Origin: Acidobacteriota bacterium
GTDB taxonomy: Bacteria; Acidobacteriota; Terriglobia; Acidiferrales; UBA7541
Assembly: GCA_013289585.1 (NCBI GenBank)
Contig: JABCZR010000009.1
Span: 1-64,000, forward strand
Direction: 5' to 3'
Length of the DNA stretch: 64,000 nt
Shown here: positions 1 through 8,413 of the stretch, in pieces
How the letters are laid out: each line of letters begins with the position of its first letter
Numbering within the stretch: the stretch's first letter is position 1
The notes under the pieces: model-generated
Told to the model about the DNA's origin: nothing
The model's input: only the letters and a program-made list of their open reading frames with translations
Databases searched by the model: none
Position numbers and translations under genes: made by a program

Positions 1-834
1 TTCCACTAACAGCATCCTCATAAACCGATTCCCCTGCTTGCTGATCGATCCGAACCGCTGATGCCCGCCTGAACTGTACTCCCGCGGAATCAGCCCGAGA
101 TAACTCGCTACCTGCTTCCCGCGCTGAAAACGATTCACGTCTCCCATGGTCAGCACGAACGCCATGGAAGTGATCGGTCCCACGCCTGGCTGGGTCATCA
201 GCAGCCGCGCCTTTTCATTCTTCTCGGCAACTTCCACCACGGCTTGGTCGAGCAGGCCAATCTGCGTACTCAGCATCTCTCTTACCTTGATCAGGTCTTC
301 TCTTCGTCGGCTTGCCCATGGCTTCAGCGGTAACTCGCGGAGCACCTTCTCGCCCGCTTTGCTCCACAACCTCCGCTTCTTGGTGATGCCCTGATTCATC
401 GCCAGGTGCTGCAGCTCGTTTTTCACCTGTGCGCGTATTCGCACCAGCTTGTAGCGATGAATCAAAAGCTGCCGCAAATCCTTTTCTTCACCTGACGGTG
501 TCCAGATCCGCGGAAACCGCCCTTCCAGCAGCAACTTCAAAATCAGCGCGGCGTCGCGCCGGTCATGCTTCTGCTGCCTCGAGTCACTCGCGCGAATCCT
601 CGCCGCGTCGCCGATCCAAACATCGTGTCCTGCCGTCGTGGACATCTCCACAAACCACTGGCAGTTCCCGGTCGACTCCATCCCGATCAAAGCAGGCGCA
701 GACAATCCGCGGTAAAACTTCTCCGCTTCCCCAGACGCATGCTCCAACTTCTTTTCTCCCGTCTCTCCAGTGACCGTGTCCATCCAACAAATCTGTTGCC
801 AACTGGGGTGATAATCACATCCAATAATCATCAT
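1..834 (-). CDS. IS110-family transposase, cut by the left window edge
   Basis: An uninterrupted minus-strand frame gives 278 residues from ATG 834 to base 1 with no stop, so the C-terminus lies outside the window. The N-terminal part has the RuvC-like DEDD pattern of IS110 enzymes: D7 in IGCDYH, E53 in GMESTGN, and D91 and D94 in KHDRRDA. The C-terminal part has the Transposase_20 signature, including MTQPGVGPITS and later FGSISKQGNRFMR. Family members are usually about 330-400 residues, so some 50-120 are missing. A second in-frame ATG lies at 831. Known for the family: a DEDD/serine recombinase guided by a structured bridge RNA from a non-coding end of the element. No inverted termini are expected, so element ends cannot be placed by eye. 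Confidence 0.9.
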   Translation of the reverse strand, partial: MMIIGCDYHPSWQQICWMDTVTGETGEKKLEHASGEAEKFYRGLSAPALIGMESTGNCQWFVEMSTTAGHDVWIGDAARIRASDSRQQKHDRRDAALILKLLLEGRFPRIWTPSGEEKDLRQLLIHRYKLVRIRAQVKNELQHLAMNQGITKKRRLWSKAGEKVLRELPLKPWASRRREDLIKVREMLSTQIGLLDQAVVEVAEKNEKARLLMTQPGVGPITSMAFVLTMGDVNRFQRGKQVASYLGLIPREYSSGGHQRFGSISKQGNRFMRMLLVE

Positions 835-960
835 CGAAGGCTCCTTCCTACCGAATGCTTCGGTCCTCCAAACAGAAGCATACTCGGCTACGAACGGAGC
901 CTTCGTTCTTATCCAATCAACCCTTCGGTTTTAAGGGTACGGTTTTTGACTTTTCCTACG
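835..960 (-). ncRNA. Candidate IS110 bridge-RNA / left-end structured region
   Basis: The non-coding stretch directly upstream of the transposase start is rich in inverted repeats. A perfect 10-bp pair joins 835-844 and 896-905. Nested inside is a 6-bp hairpin (850-855 with 859-864, loop TGC). A further 6-bp hairpin joins 920-925 and 933-938. In the IS110 subgroup the bridge RNA is encoded in the non-coding end upstream of the transposase, so position and structure fit. I cannot identify the target- and donor-binding loops, and the boundaries are guesses. The strand is inferred from the transposase. Confidence 0.35.
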
Positions 961-1019
961 CCGGCGCCCTTGTCCTGCCCCAGACTATCTCCCAGCAAAC
1001 ACACCATTTAAAGTAATAC

Positions 1020-1047
1020 TTGACTAACTGTACCAATATGCTATAAT
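1020..1047 (+). promoter_or_regulatory. Sigma-70-type promoter facing nadV
   Basis: TTGACT at 1020-1025 and a perfect TATAAT at 1042-1047 are separated by 16 bases. This is one of the best consensus matches in the window and points toward nadV, whose start is about 450 bases downstream. It lies close to the likely end of the IS110 element, so it may belong to the element end or be formed at the junction. Transcription from it is not proven. Confidence 0.5.
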
Positions 1048-1053
1048 GCGTCT

Positions 1054-1501
1054 GTTTCGTCGGGTAGCTCTTCTGTGCCCCCGCCCTTAATGTCCGCTTT
1101 CTCTGCGTTCTTCGCATCCCGGTTGGGTTTGCGGGACATCCCGGACGCATCTGTGGGACGCGCCCGCCAGGCAGTCCTTCTAACCCCTTCAACAGCTTCC
1201 CATCAAGAGCGACCCCGGCCCCCCCTGTTTTTCAGCTTTCAACCTTCCTATGTTCCAACGTTCATCGGTGTAACTCCTTTTCTGTCACATCCTTAGCAGC
1301 CCCCCACCTTGCAACCTCAATCGAATCACATCCTTACAAAAACCATCGGGAGGGGGGCCACCTGTATTTTCCCAACGTTCCGACGTTCAAACGTTCCGAC
1401 GTGCCACTCCTTGCCTCCTTACTTTCTTACGTTGTTCCGTCCTCTCATCGACTCAACCTTCAAACCTGCCATCGCGCAACCTGCTCTGCTATCCTGAACC
1501 C
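1054..1501 (+). other. Long non-coding leader before nadV with alternative hairpins and short repeats
   Basis: No convincing gene is seen here; reading frames lack codon structure and the strand is strongly pyrimidine-rich. CGGGA at 1132-1136 can pair either with TCCCG at 1117-1121 or with TCCCG at 1139-1143, giving mutually exclusive stems. A 12-base direct repeat (ACGTTCCGACGT) occurs at 1375-1386 and 1391-1402, and TCACATCCTTA occurs near both 1283 and 1327. The segment may be an untranslated leader with regulatory structure or simply degenerate repeat DNA. Confidence 0.3.
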
Positions 1502-2944
1502 ATGCAGTCCCTGCGCCTCAATCCCATCCTCAACACCGACTCCTACAAGCTCACCCACTGGTGGCAATATCCCCCGGACACGCGCCACATCTACTCCTAT
1601 GTCGAATCCCGCGGCGGCATGTTCGACGAAACCATGCTCGCCATGTTGCAGTACATCCTCAAGTCCAATTTCGCCGGACAGGTCTTCACCCTCGACGACG
1701 TCGAGGAAGCCCGCCGCGTCGCCCACGCGCATTTCAACGGCCACCCCAAATCCTTCAACTACGACGGATTCAAATCCCTCTACGCCAAGCATGGCGGACG
1801 CCTCCCCCTCCGCATCCGCGCCATCAAGGAAGGCACCGTCGTCAAAAGCCACAACGCGCTTATCACCATCGAGAACACCGATCCCGAATTCTATTGGCTC
1901 ACCAACTGGGCCGAAACCGTTCTTCTCCAGGTCTGGTATCCGATCACCGTGGCCACCCTTTCCCGCGCCATCAAGCAAGCCATCGGCAAAGCTCTGGTCC
2001 GCACCGGCGATCCTTCGCTCCTCCCCTTCAAACTCCACGACTTCGGCTTCCGCGGCGTTTCCTCGAAAGAATCCGCGGCCATCGGCGGCGCCGCTCATCT
2101 CCTCAATTTTCTCGGGACAGACACGCTGGCGGCGATCCAGCTTCTCAATCAATTCTATTCCGCCGATCTTTCCGCCACCGATCCCGCCAGCTGCGCCGGC
2201 TACAGCATCCCCGCCTCCGAGCATTCCACCATCACCGCGTGGGGCGAAGCCGACGAGCTCAAGGCCTATGCCAACATCCTGGAAAATTGTCCCGAAGGCC
2301 TCGTCGCCTGCGTCAGCGATTCCTACGACATCTACAACGCCGTCCGAAATCTCTGGGGCGGCGCGCTTCGCGAAAGGGTTTTGCAGCGCAACGGCACGCT
2401 CATCATTCGCCCGGACTCCGGCGATGCCGTCACCGTCCTCGAAGAACTTTTCAAAATTGTCAGCGAAGTCTTTGGCTACGAAGTGAATAGCAAGGGCTGG
2501 AAGACCACCGTTCCCTGCGTGCGCTTCATCCAGGGCGATGGCGTGAACTTCTACACCATCCAGAACATCACCGCGCAGCTTACGCGCAAAGGCTGGTCCC
2601 AGGACATCTGGAGCTATGGCATGGGCGGTGCGCTGCTGCAGCAAGTGAATCGCGACACGTTGCGATTTGCGCTGAAATGTTCGGCGATCGACCGCAACGG
2701 CACCTGGCACAACGTCTACAAAAATCCCAAGACCGATCCCTCCAAAGCCAGCAAAGGCGGCCGCTTCAATCTCATTCAGCACGGCAAGGAGTTCGCCACT
2801 GTCGAAGTCCTCGACGGCGATCCGGGCCGGAACAGCAACGCCCTCGAAACCGTTCTCGAAGACGGCAAAGTCCTCCGCGATCAAACCCTCGCTGAAGTCC
2901 GCGCTATCGCCACTTCCTACGACACCTACCTGGACCCCGCCTGA
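1502..2944 (+). CDS. nadV: Nicotinamide phosphoribosyltransferase
   Basis: The 480-residue product matches the length and motifs of NAMPT/NadV, which makes nicotinamide mononucleotide from nicotinamide and PRPP in one-step NAD salvage. Visible active-site elements are HDFGFRGVSS (D180, substrate-binding aspartate), SIPASEHSTI (H241, the catalytic histidine by alignment with human H247) and IIRPDSGD (R303, D305). The ATG start is followed at once by the conserved NPILNTDSYKLTHW. No nadD- or nudix-type partner is adjacent, so it appears monocistronic. Expression probably starts at the promoter near 1042. Nicotinate phosphoribosyltransferase is less likely, because the NAMPT-type EHSTI segment and overall spacing are preserved. 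Confidence 0.93.
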   Translation: MQSLRLNPILNTDSYKLTHWWQYPPDTRHIYSYVESRGGMFDETMLAMLQYILKSNFAGQVFTLDDVEEARRVAHAHFNGHPKSFNYDGFKSLYAKHGGRLPLRIRAIKEGTVVKSHNALITIENTDPEFYWLTNWAETVLLQVWYPITVATLSRAIKQAIGKALVRTGDPSLLPFKLHDFGFRGVSSKESAAIGGAAHLLNFLGTDTLAAIQLLNQFYSADLSATDPASCAGYSIPASEHSTITAWGEADELKAYANILENCPEGLVACVSDSYDIYNAVRNLWGGALRERVLQRNGTLIIRPDSGDAVTVLEELFKIVSEVFGYEVNSKGWKTTVPCVRFIQGDGVNFYTIQNITAQLTRKGWSQDIWSYGMGGALLQQVNRDTLRFALKCSAIDRNGTWHNVYKNPKTDPSKASKGGRFNLIQHGKEFATVEVLDGDPGRNSNALETVLEDGKVLRDQTLAEVRAIATSYDTYLDPA

Positions 2945-3059
2945 CGTGCCACACCCCCAATTTTCTATTTCTTGACGCGAAATTATCGAATTTGTAACCA
3001 ACGTTCCTTCTGAGAGCGTTAAAAACGCTGCGCGTCAGACTTTGCCCAGGAGGCGTGTC

Positions 3060-5267
3060 TTGAAAATGAATCAGACTTCTTCGATTATTCCAAAACGGTT
3101 TCGCAGCAAACTCCGGGATCTTTCGCCGGTATTTCGCCAGGTTCTGGCGGCCACCATCTCTTTGGCCTTTGCGTTGAGCTCCGTAATGCCCCTGCTCGTC
3201 CCTGCCACGGCACAAGCCGCCCCCATGCCCGCTCCGCCTCAGAATGCGCCCTCTTCCGCCGGCGGCTGCGCACTAAATTCTGCCCGCGGTGAAATCAAGC
3301 ACGTCATTTACATTCAATTTGATAATGTCCATTTCACCCGCGATAATCCCACCGTCCCTTCCGATCTCGAGCAAATGCCCCACCTGCTAAACTTCTTCGT
3401 GAATAACGGGACCCTCTCCACCAACCACCACACCCCACTGATTGCTCACACCGCCGATGACATCATCACTTCGCTCACCGGAGTATACGGCGAACGCCAC
3501 GGCCAGCCAGTGGCCAACAGCTACAACTACTTCAATCCCAAAGCTTCGGACGGTCTGGGATCGACCTTCACCAGTTCCTTCACTTATTGGACCGACCTCG
3601 TCGACCCGGTTGCGGATCCCACATTTAGCCTCCTTACTGCAGACGGCAAGAACGCCCCGGCACCCTGGGTACCCTTCACGCGAGCGGGCTGCAATTTTGG
3701 CGCGGTCTCCATCGCCAATATGGAAATGGAAAATACAAATAGTGATCTCAAAACGGTTTTCGCAAACGACCCAACTGAACTGGCTTTGGCGCTGGCAGAC
3801 AAAAACGCCGCGGCGGATTTCGAAGGCATCGCGATCCATTGCGCTTCGGGCAATGCGCTGTGCTCCAGCCAGCATCACGGAGAGCCAGACGTTCTTCCTC
3901 AAGAGCCGAATGGATATTCAGGATTCAACGCACTTTTCGGGCACAAATTTGTCGCACCGGTCATCAGTCCGAACGGGCCGTTCCTGGACTTGAACGGCAA
4001 GCCACTCAACGGCTTCCCCGGGTTCGGAGGTATTTCCGCTTATCAAGCGCTCGCTTACACTGCGGCGATGCAGGAAAACGGCGTGCCCGTCACATACTCG
4101 TATATTTCCGACGCGCATGACAGCCACTCGGCGCCGTTCCGTGCGTTTGGCCCTGGTGAGGCGGGATATGTCGCGCAACTTGCGGCCTATGATGATGCCT
4201 TCAACAAATTCTTCACGCGGCTGGAAAATGACGGCATCACTCCCGATAACACTCTCTGCATCCTCACCGCGGATGAAAATGACCATTTTGCCGGCGGCCC
4301 GCCAACGAATCCCGGCTGCGACGGTGTCAACATACCATGCACTTATACGCCGGGAACTGTCGGCCCGAACACCGTCGGCGAGTTGCTGAGTAACATCCAA
4401 TCGCTCCTCGGGAAAGAAGATCCCTCACTAAACTTCACCAACACTCCTTTCGACATTCACTTTGACATGGCGCCGGTGTTTTACATCAGCGGCCAGCCCG
4501 CGCGTGATTCAGCGATTGCCCGCCAATTCGAACGCGACACCTCAAAGCTGACTCTTGTGAACCCCAGAACCGGCAACACCGACACCCTTACGCGCTTTCT
4601 CGCCGACCCCGTGGAGCTGAAGCTGCTCCACATGATCACCGACGATCCATTGCGCACACCCACCTATGTGATGTTTGGCGATCCCGATTACTTCTTTCAA
4701 ACGTTCGGGCCGGATGTGGTGGTGAATCCCGGCTTCGCCTGGAACCATGGAGGAGTATCGCCGGACATCAACGTCACCTATCTCGCTCTCGCGGGGCCCG
4801 GCGTAAAGAATAAGGGCGTGGACGACGACGTGTGGTCCGATCACACGGATATTCGCCCCACGATGTTGGCGCTGGTTGGATTGAAAGATGACTACCAAAG
4901 CCAAGGGCGAGTCCTGGCCGAAGATCTGCACCATTGGGCGCTGCCGGATGGTGTTGAAGACAACCGCGGCGAGTTCGTCGAACTCGCCCGAGCGTACAAG
5001 CGAATCAATGCCCCGGTGGGAGAACTCGGGCTGGCAAGCCTTAAAATTTCTACGAAGGCTCTTGCCGGCGACGACGCCACCTACGCCAATTTAGAAAATC
5101 AGCTTTCGTTCATAACTTCTCTTCGCAATCATCTTGCCGATGAAATGTTGGAGAGGCTTACGGACGCGGAGTTCCATGGCAAGCGGATCAGTAAGGAAGA
5201 GGGACGCGAACTGGTTCGGGAATCCCAAGCGCTGGCCGACTATGTGAACTGGCTCGCTGCGCACTAA
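3060..5267 (+). CDS. Secreted alkaline-phosphatase-superfamily protein, substrate unknown
   Basis: A protein of about 735 residues with a basic N-terminus and a hydrophobic segment near residues 28-54, likely a long signal peptide or anchor. Superfamily-like motifs are HVIYIQFDN (first metal site), TYSYISDAHDSH, LTADENDHF, and near the C-terminus WSDHTDIRPTMLALVG, as in phosphodiesterases and sulfatases of this fold. An AGGAGG at 3048-3053 lies 6 bases before TTG 3060 and 12 before ATG 3066; I prefer the TTG for spacing. TTG 3042 lies upstream of the Shine-Dalgarno and is unlikely. The nucleophile position was not identified with certainty, so hydrolase activity is inferred. Confidence 0.75.
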   Translation: MKMNQTSSIIPKRFRSKLRDLSPVFRQVLAATISLAFALSSVMPLLVPATAQAAPMPAPPQNAPSSAGGCALNSARGEIKHVIYIQFDNVHFTRDNPTVPSDLEQMPHLLNFFVNNGTLSTNHHTPLIAHTADDIITSLTGVYGERHGQPVANSYNYFNPKASDGLGSTFTSSFTYWTDLVDPVADPTFSLLTADGKNAPAPWVPFTRAGCNFGAVSIANMEMENTNSDLKTVFANDPTELALALADKNAAADFEGIAIHCASGNALCSSQHHGEPDVLPQEPNGYSGFNALFGHKFVAPVISPNGPFLDLNGKPLNGFPGFGGISAYQALAYTAAMQENGVPVTYSYISDAHDSHSAPFRAFGPGEAGYVAQLAAYDDAFNKFFTRLENDGITPDNTLCILTADENDHFAGGPPTNPGCDGVNIPCTYTPGTVGPNTVGELLSNIQSLLGKEDPSLNFTNTPFDIHFDMAPVFYISGQPARDSAIARQFERDTSKLTLVNPRTGNTDTLTRFLADPVELKLLHMITDDPLRTPTYVMFGDPDYFFQTFGPDVVVNPGFAWNHGGVSPDINVTYLALAGPGVKNKGVDDDVWSDHTDIRPTMLALVGLKDDYQSQGRVLAEDLHHWALPDGVEDNRGEFVELARAYKRINAPVGELGLASLKISTKALAGDDATYANLENQLSFITSLRNHLADEMLERLTDAEFHGKRISKEEGRELVRESQALADYVNWLAAH

Positions 5268-5353
5268 TCGCCGCGCGGCGCACCAGCAGTTCAACCAAAT
5301 ACCCAAGACGCCGCCTGCATGGCCTGTTCCTCGCTGCGGAAATATTTCGGCGC

Positions 5354-6943
5354 TTACTTGCTGTTCGAACCGTCACGCAACCGGAATCGCTGAATTTTTC
5401 CCGTCACCGTTTTCGGCAACTCGCTGCAAAATCTGACTTCGCGCGGCACTTTGTATGGCACGAGCCTGGCCTTTACGTGCTCGCGAATTTCCGCCGCCAG
5501 TTGTTCCGATCCACTCTCCGTGCGCAACACTACGTGCGCCACCGAAGACATAAGCCCCCGCGCATCCATCTCTCCTACGACCGCGCATTCCGCCACCAGC
5601 GGGTGCCCAAGCAGCGCGTTTTCCACTTCCATCGGCGAGACCCACATCCCCGCGACTTTCAACATGTCGTCCGCGCGCCCGCAATACTGGTAATAGCCGT
5701 TCGAATCACAAACGAATTTGTCGCCGGTCACCACCCACTCGCCGCGTTTTGTACGCGCGGTCAATTCAGGAATTTTCCAATACCGTTCGAATGCGCTTTC
5801 CCCGCGCACCCACAGATTTCCGATCTCTTCTCCAGCCACCGGCTCGCCCGCGTCATCCACAATTTTGACTTCGTAGCCCGGCACCGGGAATCCGCAGCTT
5901 CCGGGTTTGCAATGCCCCGGCCGACTCGAAACAAACATGTGCAGCATTTCCGTCGAACCGATGCCGTCGAGGATTTCGATCCCGAATCGCCGCTTCCAGC
6001 GCTGGAAGATTTCCGCCGGCAGCATCTCCCCGGCCGACACGCACTGCCGTACCGATGAAAAATTCATGGGATACTTTTTTTCCTCGGCCGCGCGCAACAC
6101 AGCCGCGTAAAACGTCGGCACGGCAAAGAAAATCGTCGGCCGATACTTCTCGACAAGCTCGATGACGTGCTCCACTTTCGTTCGTTCGGGGTTCAATACG
6201 GTTTTTGCGCCGGCCGAAAGCGGAAAGTACATTCCATTTCCTAAACCATACGCAAAGAACAGCTTGGAAACAGAAAACGTGACGTCGTTTTCGCGCAAGC
6301 CGAGCACGCCATGTGCATAGTTCTGGCTCGTCACCAGCATGTCCACATGCCGGTGAACGGCCGCCTTTGGCTTTCCTCCACTTCCGGACGTATAAAGCAT
6401 GAAGGCAGAATCGTGCGCAGAAGTGGGCGCTGCTACGAGGCGGTCGCTTGCCCCGCCTGTCCATTCGCTCCATTTTGCGCAACTCACGCCGCCAGTCGCG
6501 AGGGCTTCCTCGCCCGCCAGGACGATCCGCATTTGTGGCCGCTCTCCCGACGCCGGGAGAAATTCCGGCAGCGCTTCGGAATGGATAATGGCCACGATTG
6601 GCTCGCTATTTTCGATGTAGTGGAGGTAGTCAGTCGCGCGCGCAAAGGGATTCACCGGCACTACGACCGCGCCGATCTTTGCAGCGCCAAAAAATGCCGC
6701 GATAAACTCCGCCGAATCCGGCAACAGGATAAGAACGCGATCGACGGGCGACACACCCTGCGCAAGCAGCGCATTTCCCACGCGATTCGAAAGCGCCGCA
6801 AGTTCGCCATAAGTGACCTCGCGAGGTTCGCCGGCGATCGCTATGCGCTCTGGATGCCTCCCGGCCGGCACATCCAGAAAATGCGTCGCGACATTAAAAT
6901 GTTCAGGCACTTCCAGCGGCCCAAACTTCTCTTCGGTCGTCAT
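5354..6943 (-). CDS. Benzoate-CoA-ligase-like AMP-forming acyl-CoA synthetase
   Basis: A 529-residue ANL-superfamily enzyme. It shows the P-loop YTSGSGGKPKAAVHRH, the adenylate-binding region EILDGIGSTEMLHMF, the hinge YQYCGRADDMLKVAGMWVSP and the C-terminal catalytic-lysine motif LPKTVTGKIQRF. The combination LFFAYGLGN and IGSTEMLH resembles benzoate/4-hydroxybenzoate-CoA ligases rather than acetyl-CoA synthetases, so an aromatic acid substrate is likely but not proven. Its ATG overlaps the stop of the upstream methyltransferase as ATGA, indicating translational coupling. No ring-reduction genes lie nearby, so it may serve detoxification or a small biosynthetic step. Confidence 0.88.
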   Translation of the reverse strand: MTTEEKFGPLEVPEHFNVATHFLDVPAGRHPERIAIAGEPREVTYGELAALSNRVGNALLAQGVSPVDRVLILLPDSAEFIAAFFGAAKIGAVVVPVNPFARATDYLHYIENSEPIVAIIHSEALPEFLPASGERPQMRIVLAGEEALATGGVSCAKWSEWTGGASDRLVAAPTSAHDSAFMLYTSGSGGKPKAAVHRHVDMLVTSQNYAHGVLGLRENDVTFSVSKLFFAYGLGNGMYFPLSAGAKTVLNPERTKVEHVIELVEKYRPTIFFAVPTFYAAVLRAAEEKKYPMNFSSVRQCVSAGEMLPAEIFQRWKRRFGIEILDGIGSTEMLHMFVSSRPGHCKPGSCGFPVPGYEVKIVDDAGEPVAGEEIGNLWVRGESAFERYWKIPELTARTKRGEWVVTGDKFVCDSNGYYQYCGRADDMLKVAGMWVSPMEVENALLGHPLVAECAVVGEMDARGLMSSVAHVVLRTESGSEQLAAEIREHVKARLVPYKVPREVRFCSELPKTVTGKIQRFRLRDGSNSK

Positions 6944-7557
6944 TTCCGCACGAACAACACACAGTAATCATCGCCCGGCCAGTCGTTCACAATCTTTTCG
7001 ACTTGCAGACCGGCCGCGGTGAGCTCCTCAATCACAATCTTCTGCGGTATCCCGTGGCCGCCGCGGTTGCTCGGAACCCCCTCCACCGGGTCGAGTCCGG
7101 GGCGCGGCGGAAAATCAATAATCGCCAGCCGCCCGCCGGGTTTCAAGGAACGGATCAAATTGGCATCAAACTCTTTCGGCTTCGTCAGGTGGTGGTAAAC
7201 GCGCCGCAGGAAAATCGCGTCGCAGCACGCAGCCGGCAAATTCGTATCCGCTTCCGCGCTTTCCACCACGGCCACATTCTGTAAATTCCGTTTTTTGACC
7301 TCTGCCCGTAACTCTTTCAGCTTTTTCTCATCAATTTCGGTCGCAAATACTTTTCCCGTAAGCCCGACGTGGTCCAACGCCGCAAACGCATAGCTCCCGT
7401 CTCCCGCGCCAATGTCGGCAACCACCGTTCCCGTCTTCCAGGACATCAACGTGGCCAGCCGTTCGATTTCCCCCGCTGCATCCGCACGCAGCTTGACCGC
7501 AACCAAGATCGCCAGCGCGCAGCCAATCCCAATGAGAAGTTGTCGTTTTCTGTTCAT
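6940..7557 (-). CDS. Membrane-anchored or exported class I SAM-dependent methyltransferase
   Basis: A 205-residue protein. Residues 6-25 form a single hydrophobic segment (LLIGIGCALAILVAVKL), likely a signal anchor. A Rossmann methyltransferase domain follows, with motif I VADIGAGDGSYAFA, an acidic post-I residue in VFATEIDEKKL and the hydrophobic LKPGGRLAIIDF strand. Methyltransferases with a leading signal sequence recur in Acidobacteriota and Proteobacteria, but their substrates are largely unknown. The 4-base ATGA overlap with the downstream aryl-CoA ligase suggests the two act together, possibly on an aromatic compound. Confidence 0.82.
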   Translation of the reverse strand: MNRKRQLLIGIGCALAILVAVKLRADAAGEIERLATLMSWKTGTVVADIGAGDGSYAFAALDHVGLTGKVFATEIDEKKLKELRAEVKKRNLQNVAVVESAEADTNLPAACCDAIFLRRVYHHLTKPKEFDANLIRSLKPGGRLAIIDFPPRPGLDPVEGVPSNRGGHGIPQKIVIEELTAAGLQVEKIVNDWPGDDYCVLFVRK

Positions 7558-7627
7558 CTTTGTTTCACCTGATTCGAATCGTCCGGCTGCAAAGTTTTCC
7601 CCGGACCGTGGAGCCGTTCCTTGCAGG

Positions 7628-8239
7628 TCATTTTGTCGCGCCCGCGAGCGGAAACATCCAGCTCAAAAAGAGATGCGTCGGCCAGTAGAGGAACGCCACC
7701 GCGAAAAAGAAAATCACCGCGAGATGGATGGGAGCAGGCCCCCAGGCGCGATGGAACAGAGGATCACGAAAAGCGTAATTTACATTCAGATCCGAAGGCA
7801 AGAATCGTGCGGCAACAAATAGCGCCGCCGCGATGGCCGCCTGCAATGCCAATGCGCGCCGGTCATATCCTACCTTGCGCATGGCCCAAAGCAGCGCTAG
7901 AGGAAGCCCGATGTGAAAGCCGGAGAGCAGCCGCACCCAGAGCGGGTATCGCCCATCCCACATGTAATCGGTTCCGCCCACCAAAAATCGCCCGGTCGTG
8001 AGCCGCCAGCCCACATCGAGAGCCCAAAGGATTCCCGCGGCCAAGGATCCCACCGCCTGGCTGGAGATCAGCAAGGAGCTGCCCCACCAGATTCCCACGC
8101 ATCCGAGGATCACTGCCATGTCGCAGAGATGCAGCAGATTCGCCCAACCCCACGCCCACACATAAGACGGCAGCCACACCAACAGCCACGACAGCGCAAC
8201 CCACCTCAGGATCGGAAACGCGTTTGCGCCAGCGCTCAT
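7628..8239 (-). CDS. Polytopic membrane protein of unknown function
   Basis: 203 residues dominated by hydrophobic helices. About six can be seen, starting at LRWVALSWLLVWLPSYVW and ending at VIFFFAVAFLYWPTHLFL. I chose ATG 8239 because GGAG lies 7 bases upstream and the following residues lead straight into the first helix; a frame extending to 8386 would add an arginine-rich, non-membrane stretch. No catalytic motif was recognised. It ends about 70 bases before the methyltransferase starts, so it could be the first gene of that unit. The M20 peptidase gene diverges from it. Confidence 0.72.
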   Translation of the reverse strand: MSAGANAFPILRWVALSWLLVWLPSYVWAWGWANLLHLCDMAVILGCVGIWWGSSLLISSQAVGSLAAGILWALDVGWRLTTGRFLVGGTDYMWDGRYPLWVRLLSGFHIGLPLALLWAMRKVGYDRRALALQAAIAAALFVAARFLPSDLNVNYAFRDPLFHRAWGPAPIHLAVIFFFAVAFLYWPTHLFLSWMFPLAGATK

Positions 8240-8413
8240 CCGTCTGCTCCGCTTAGATGCTCGATTCCGGCCCAGCCTACCACAGCCGCGGCCTGTGCAC
8301 GCCGGATGCACTGCCGTTTGGATACGACGTGGTCGTCGGAACGCGGGGGCAAGAGCTTCTGGCACCAATTTGGAGCTTGGCGTCACGAGCAGGAATTTCT
8401 AGGCTTGCAGCCT

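Noticed and set aside
1460-3001. 513-residue minus-strand frame opposite nadV
   Set aside because: It lies antisense to a clear nadV with conserved motifs; its Gly/Ala/Asp-rich composition is typical of a GC-rich shadow frame.
3015-3029. AGCGT/ACGCT hairpin after nadV as terminator
   Set aside because: Only a 5-bp stem and no T-run after it.
8240-8386. N-terminal extension of the membrane protein at 7628
   Set aside because: Arginine-rich, no membrane features, and it would place the Shine-Dalgarno inside the coding region.
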